DNA from: Methanosphaera sp. rholeuAM130
GTDB taxonomy: Archaea; Methanobacteriota; Methanobacteria; Methanobacteriales; Methanobacteriaceae
Direction of reading: 5' to 3'
Assembly (NCBI GenBank): GCA_003266065.1
Contig: MUZY01000116.1
Location: forward strand, 231 to 13,891
Length of the DNA stretch: 13,661 nt
Part shown: in pieces, positions 13,000 to 13,661 of the stretch
Layout: every line of letters begins with the position of its first letter
Numbering within the stretch: the stretch's first letter is position 1
Translations under genes and position numbers: made by a program
Notes under the pieces: model-generated
What the model was told of the DNA's origin: nothing
What the model saw: the letters and a program-made list of their open reading frames with translations, nothing else
Database searches by the model: none

Positions 13000-13661
13000 A
13001 TGAATGTTGAAAAGCTGGTTGGCAATACGCCAATGATACGGATTGATTACGAGTTTGAACAAAAAAGAGGAAGCATATACAGCAAACTTGAATACTACAA
13101 TTATTCGGGAAGCATAAAGGATAGGATTGCATTATATATAATCCAAAAAGAACGGGAAAACGGCAATTTAAGTGAAGGACAAAGTATCGTTGAAGTCACC
13201 AGTGGAAATACCGGTATTGCATTTAGTGCCATCGGTGCACTTTTTGATCATGAAGTCCACATATTCATGCCGGACTGGGTGAGTTTGGAAAGAAGAAAAC
13301 TCATTGAAATGTACGGTGCCCATGTTCACCTTGTATCAAAGGAGGAAGGTGGATTCAAGAAAGCATTGGAACTGGCAGAAGAATTTGCCATGAAAACCAA
13401 TGCGTATCGCCCACTTCAATTCGATAACCCATTGAATGTGGAAGCCCAATACATATCTACAGGTCAGGAGATTATTGACAGCATCCCCGATGTTAACGCA
13501 TTCGTTTCTGGAATAGGAACCGGTGGAACCTTAATGGGAATCGGTAAACGATTAAAGGACAACAATCCCGATTCAAAAATATTTGCCCTGGAACCGTCAA
13601 CATTATCCATACTTAAGATGGGTATGCAAGAGGGAAGTCATATGATTGAAGGAATCGGTGA
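13000..13661 (+). CDS. cysK: cysteine synthase (O-acetylserine sulfhydrylase family), 3' end outside window
   Basis: The first 220 codons of a fold-type II PLP enzyme. Motifs: KLVGNTPMIRI at 5-15, the PLP Lys40 in SGSIKDR (36-42), the substrate loop TSGNTG (67-72), MPDWVSLERRKLIEMYGA (90-107), QFDNPLNVEAQ (140-150), and the phosphate-binding GTGGT (173-177). It replaces the acetyl or similar group of activated serine with sulfide to make cysteine, with PLP as cofactor. The usual NP before the PLP loop is NY here (Asn34-Tyr35). CysK and CysM cannot be separated with the C-terminus missing. ATG 13000 has no clear ribosome site; an ATG at 12990 is out of frame. A TATA-like element about 20 bases upstream raises the possibility of a leaderless mRNA. 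Confidence 0.9.
   Translation, partial: MNVEKLVGNTPMIRIDYEFEQKRGSIYSKLEYYNYSGSIKDRIALYIIQKERENGNLSEGQSIVEVTSGNTGIAFSAIGALFDHEVHIFMPDWVSLERRKLIEMYGAHVHLVSKEEGGFKKALELAEEFAMKTNAYRPLQFDNPLNVEAQYISTGQEIIDSIPDVNAFVSGIGTGGTLMGIGKRLKDNNPDSKIFALEPSTLSILKMGMQEGSHMIEGIG

Noticed and set aside
1..13661. CRISPR arrays, tRNA or rRNA genes, insertion sequences
   Set aside because: No regularly spaced direct repeats with unique spacers, no GC-rich cloverleaf sequences and no transposase motifs or terminal inverted repeats were seen.

Overview
This window looks like chromosomal DNA of a very AT-rich methanogenic archaeon of the order Methanobacteriales, most probably Methanosphaera or a close relative. Four things support this. 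A truncated MvhD-like hydrogenase subunit sits at the left edge. CobY, the archaeal cobinamide guanylyltransferase, is present. The Fe-S assembly set is reduced to SufC and SufB. There is a DUF4013 membrane protein and archaeal signals throughout (TATA boxes, GGAGG or GGTGAT ribosome sites, oligo-T gene ends). The genus is an inference; no marker gene settles it.

Layout. 1-47 (-): first codons of mvhD. 48-669: a long divergent region with a dense cluster of palindromes. 670-2627 (+): the sufC-sufB operon. 2797-3870 (-): a membrane protein with a LytS-type 5TM sensor region but no kinase. 3871-4275: no firm gene. 4276-4545 (-): a PRC-barrel protein. 4673-5260 (-): cobY. 5484-6365 (+): htpX. 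6556-7287 (+): a DUF4013 protein. 7379-8041 (-): a zinc-ribbon/TM2 protein. 8389-8925 (-): a soluble coiled-coil protein. 9349-11001 (-): an ABC1/UbiB atypical kinase. 11361-12551 (+): a secreted pentapeptide-repeat protein. 13000-13661 (+): the first two thirds of a cysteine synthase, cut by the window edge.

The genes are mostly housekeeping or membrane-stress functions in single-gene units with their own promoters and terminators; sufC-sufB is the only clear operon. Sulfur is a loose theme: SufBC builds Fe-S clusters, MvhD is an Fe-S protein and cysteine synthase makes the sulfur donor amino acid. The window does not show that they are co-regulated.

The most unusual content is the secreted protein at 11361. 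It has about 30 five-residue repeats, and nearly every one carries an N-X-S/T glycosylation sequon, which suggests a fully glycosylated beta-helix on the cell surface. Its mRNA leader appears long and holds two strong stem-loops. Other points of interest are the symmetric palindrome cluster between mvhD and sufC, the kinase-less LytS-type sensor, a UbiB-family protein in a lineage thought to lack quinones, and several coding-like relics in the longer gaps. No tRNA, rRNA, CRISPR array or insertion sequence was recognised.
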